Shown here piece after piece: positions 62,079-64,000 of a DNA stretch of 64,000 nt; the stretch's first letter is position 1, and each line of letters opens with the position of its first letter. Source of the DNA: Litomosoides sigmodontis (Eukaryota; Nematoda; Chromadorea; Rhabditida; Onchocercidae); assembly GCA_963070105.1 (NCBI GenBank), contig OY718808.1, positions 9,777,398 through 9,841,397 on the forward strand, read 5' to 3'. The notes under the pieces were generated by a model. It was not told the DNA's origin. It did no database searches and worked only from the letters and a program-made list of their open reading frames with translations. Both the position numbers and the translations under genes were made by a program.

Positions 62079-63757
62079 TTAGGCCAGAAAATCATTGGAC
62101 ATTTCGATGACATTGTCATTCGCTAAGCTCAGACGTCGTTTTAACGGTACAAAATTGCGTGTACTTATTATATTAATTGTCATATTACCGATAAAAAGAT
62201 CGCGACCATAGCCGACTATTGCCGGATTGATATGCTCACGAATTTCCACATCCGCCCTGAGAAGAACAAAAATTGTGCTAATTAAAAGTAAAATGAATGA
62301 AAAATTACGAAATTCCTTAACACTCTCCACATCACTGCCGTCTACCAATTAAATTAATCCACTCATTATTCTTTGTTTCTCGAATTGTCGGGAACTTAGT
62401 GATTTTGATTTGGGTTATTTGCTATGATAGGACGGGTTCATGCAGCCTACTATGGCTCATCAGGAGCTTATCCGATTCCGTTTACCGAGTTGTGGTGTGG
62501 TAGAAGAAGTGCTGTATCCTTGCGATTGTTGGCGAAGGATATAGCTTATTGACAGATAGTTTATTAGCTCGTAACACAATGTTAGAAGTTCACAAGTACG
62601 TGGTGCGAGAGATAAACTGTGTTGGAGAGAGAGAGAGTTGGATCGGATGGAGGATGTTGGTGGAGCGATTGGTCGATGGCGTACGATAGGATGAGAAGAT
62701 GAATTTAGGAAGAATTGGTTGGTAAGGAGGCTAAAGTTCAGTTGACTCGCACCATATAGGGTGGTTCAACTGTCTACAGTTTAGGTATTTGAGACAGATA
62801 GTGATGGATGATGCTAATAGAAGAATTACGTTACCGCAATTAACATCCTAGGGAGGCTAATGCATTGATGGTGAAGTGGGTGCAGCGACCGCTTAAGATA
62901 AAGCATATATGGGTAATGCCAAAGATGAAACGCCGCTAGCGACATGAATTTAAGACAGCTAACATGTGGATTATTGATGAGAATTAACAATGTTAAATAC
63001 GGAGTGGAATCATCTCAGGCATGCATAATCAGCTAAATTATGGCAAACAACTGTTAAATAGATATCTAACTTGTAAATGATTTGTTAACTGTGAGATTAC
63101 AGCTAGGGTATTGCCACCAGAGCAGTTGGTAGGCTATCTATTAATAATATTTTCGAATTCTTGACACGAATTTTGAATTTTAAAAGTGACAAAAGAAATA
63201 ATTAGCACTCACCTATATCCACGATGCCATTTTTCAGTAATAAATTTGAGTTGTGGATGCTCTAAAATCATCCTACGATGTGTCGTCACCGGATCAATAT
63301 CTAATTTCATGATTACATTATCAATCTGAAAATTATTATTATTCCATGTTAATGCGATACACCACTATATCACATTGATTGTCAGTGCATTTTCTTACAA
63401 TACTCATTTGTTAACTAATTCGACTCCTTCAAAATTTTCAAAACCATTAATTTTTAATTTAAGGAAAGGAGGAACTTTGAAATTATGGTCAGCTCCACTA
63501 TCTAAAACATCGAAATTTGTTAATATAGCTACTGATTGTTGCTTTTCGTCCGGAATGGCGTAACCACGTAATGAAAAGCACCTATCGTTTTCATCAGTTA
63601 AGATACCCTGAAATGGGTAAGATTTGATGCAGTGGGATGATGATTGATTACATATTGCGAATTAAAATTGCTATGAATTTCATTCATAGAATTAATATAG
63701 GGAATTTACTTTCAAAATACTGATTTGGACTGAGTTCCACGCTTCAAACGTAGACAT
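62079..63757 (-). CDS. Uncharacterised protein, 176 aa, 4 exons
   Basis: I do not recognise this protein. Exons are 63757-63710, 63607-63416, 63325-63213 and 62256-62079; phases are consistent and the frame ends in TAA (531 nt). The product begins MSTFEAWNSVQISILK and continues GILTDENDRCFSLRGYAIPD, FDVLDSGADHNFKVPPFLKL, ILEHPQLKFITEKWHRGYR and INPAIVGYGRDLFIGNMTIN, ending EMSNDFLA. It has no signal peptide, no membrane segment and few Cys; the alternation of charged and beta-prone stretches suggests a small soluble globular protein. The codon use and clean splice sites, not a family match, are the basis for the call. The ATG has no acceptor close upstream, so a further 5' exon beyond the right edge cannot be excluded. 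The frame also reads three codons past the exon-2 donor to a stop (VNK), so intron retention would give a truncated form. Confidence 0.62.
62390..62970. other. G-rich, compositionally distinct block in the last intron of the 176-aa gene
   Basis: This part of the 956-nt intron between 63213 and 62256 is visibly richer in G and poorer in poly-A/T runs than nearby introns, with a GAGAGAGAGAG tract near 62625. No long open frame or recognisable transposon or RNA is seen. It could be a decayed insertion. Confidence 0.35.
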
Positions 63758-64000
63758 TATAGTTTTAAAACATTTATAGTTAGAAATATATAAATGATGA
63801 TTTCAAAAAAATATTGAATTTTCTTGAGGTTATTTTCCAAATTATTGCTCCTGAAAATAGTAAAAGTATAGTCGATAAAAAACTTAATTAGCAGTTAATT
63901 TAAGCAAAAAATAAAATTATAGGCTTAATTGGAAGTGAAATTAAGAAAGCCTGATAAGGGATATGGAAATGTTTGCCTGTAATTTCATCGTTTTTTCATT
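63758..64000. other. Right-edge flank
   Basis: AT-rich sequence upstream of the minus-strand 176-aa gene. It probably contains that gene's 5' UTR or promoter; nothing else is seen. Confidence 0.4.

Overview
This is a eukaryotic window, AT-rich, with many short exons separated by GT-AG introns. It most resembles a clade III (filarial/spirurid-type) nematode: the genes are nematode families (an rsp-6-type SR protein, a lustrin/Kunitz multidomain secreted protein, an EB-module protein, DAAM, gamma-glutamyltranspeptidase). Several start codons lie 1-18 nt after a TTTCAG-like 3' splice site, as expected for spliced-leader trans-splicing. The species is an inference; no rRNA or mitochondrial marker is present.

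Layout, left to right. (1) 0.2-4.6 kb, minus strand: two tandem, diverged SRSF3/7 (RSP-6)-type splicing factors; the first runs off the left edge. (2) 6.3-17.6 kb, plus strand: a 31-exon gene for a secreted protein of about 1794 residues that alternates 11 lustrin-type Cys-rich modules with 13 Kunitz modules. The exon phases close over the whole model. All 13 Kunitz modules lack the two cysteines of the reactive-loop disulfide. (3) 19.9-23.7 kb, minus strand: a nine-exon, 384-residue CHK1-like kinase with several altered catalytic motifs, probably a pseudokinase. (4) 24.1-25.3 kb, minus strand: two orphan exon-like segments. (5) 27.0-29.1 kb, plus strand: a seven-exon, 326-residue secreted Cys-rich protein with EB-type modules. 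(6) 29.1-38.1 kb: a 9 kb stretch with no supportable gene. (7) 38.2-49.5 kb, plus strand: DAAM-family formin, 19 exons, 995 residues, from GBD/FH3 through a very short FH1 to FH2 and DAD. (8) 49.5-55.1 kb: a second gene-poor stretch with microsatellites. (9) 55.1-60.5 kb, plus strand: membrane-anchored gamma-glutamyltranspeptidase, 14 exons, 627 residues. (10) 62.1-63.8 kb, minus strand: a four-exon, 176-residue protein that I do not recognise.

Functionally the genes are a normal mixed eukaryotic neighbourhood rather than one pathway: splicing control, extracellular/cuticle-type matrix proteins (the Kunitz/lustrin and EB genes, both secreted and Cys-rich), kinase-like signalling, actin assembly, and extracellular glutathione turnover. 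I see no operon, CRISPR array or intact mobile element. The strongest points for follow-up are the uniformly four-cysteine Kunitz array and the CHK1-like protein with degraded kinase motifs. Exon boundaries were placed by eye from splice consensus, protein homology and phase; single-base errors are possible.
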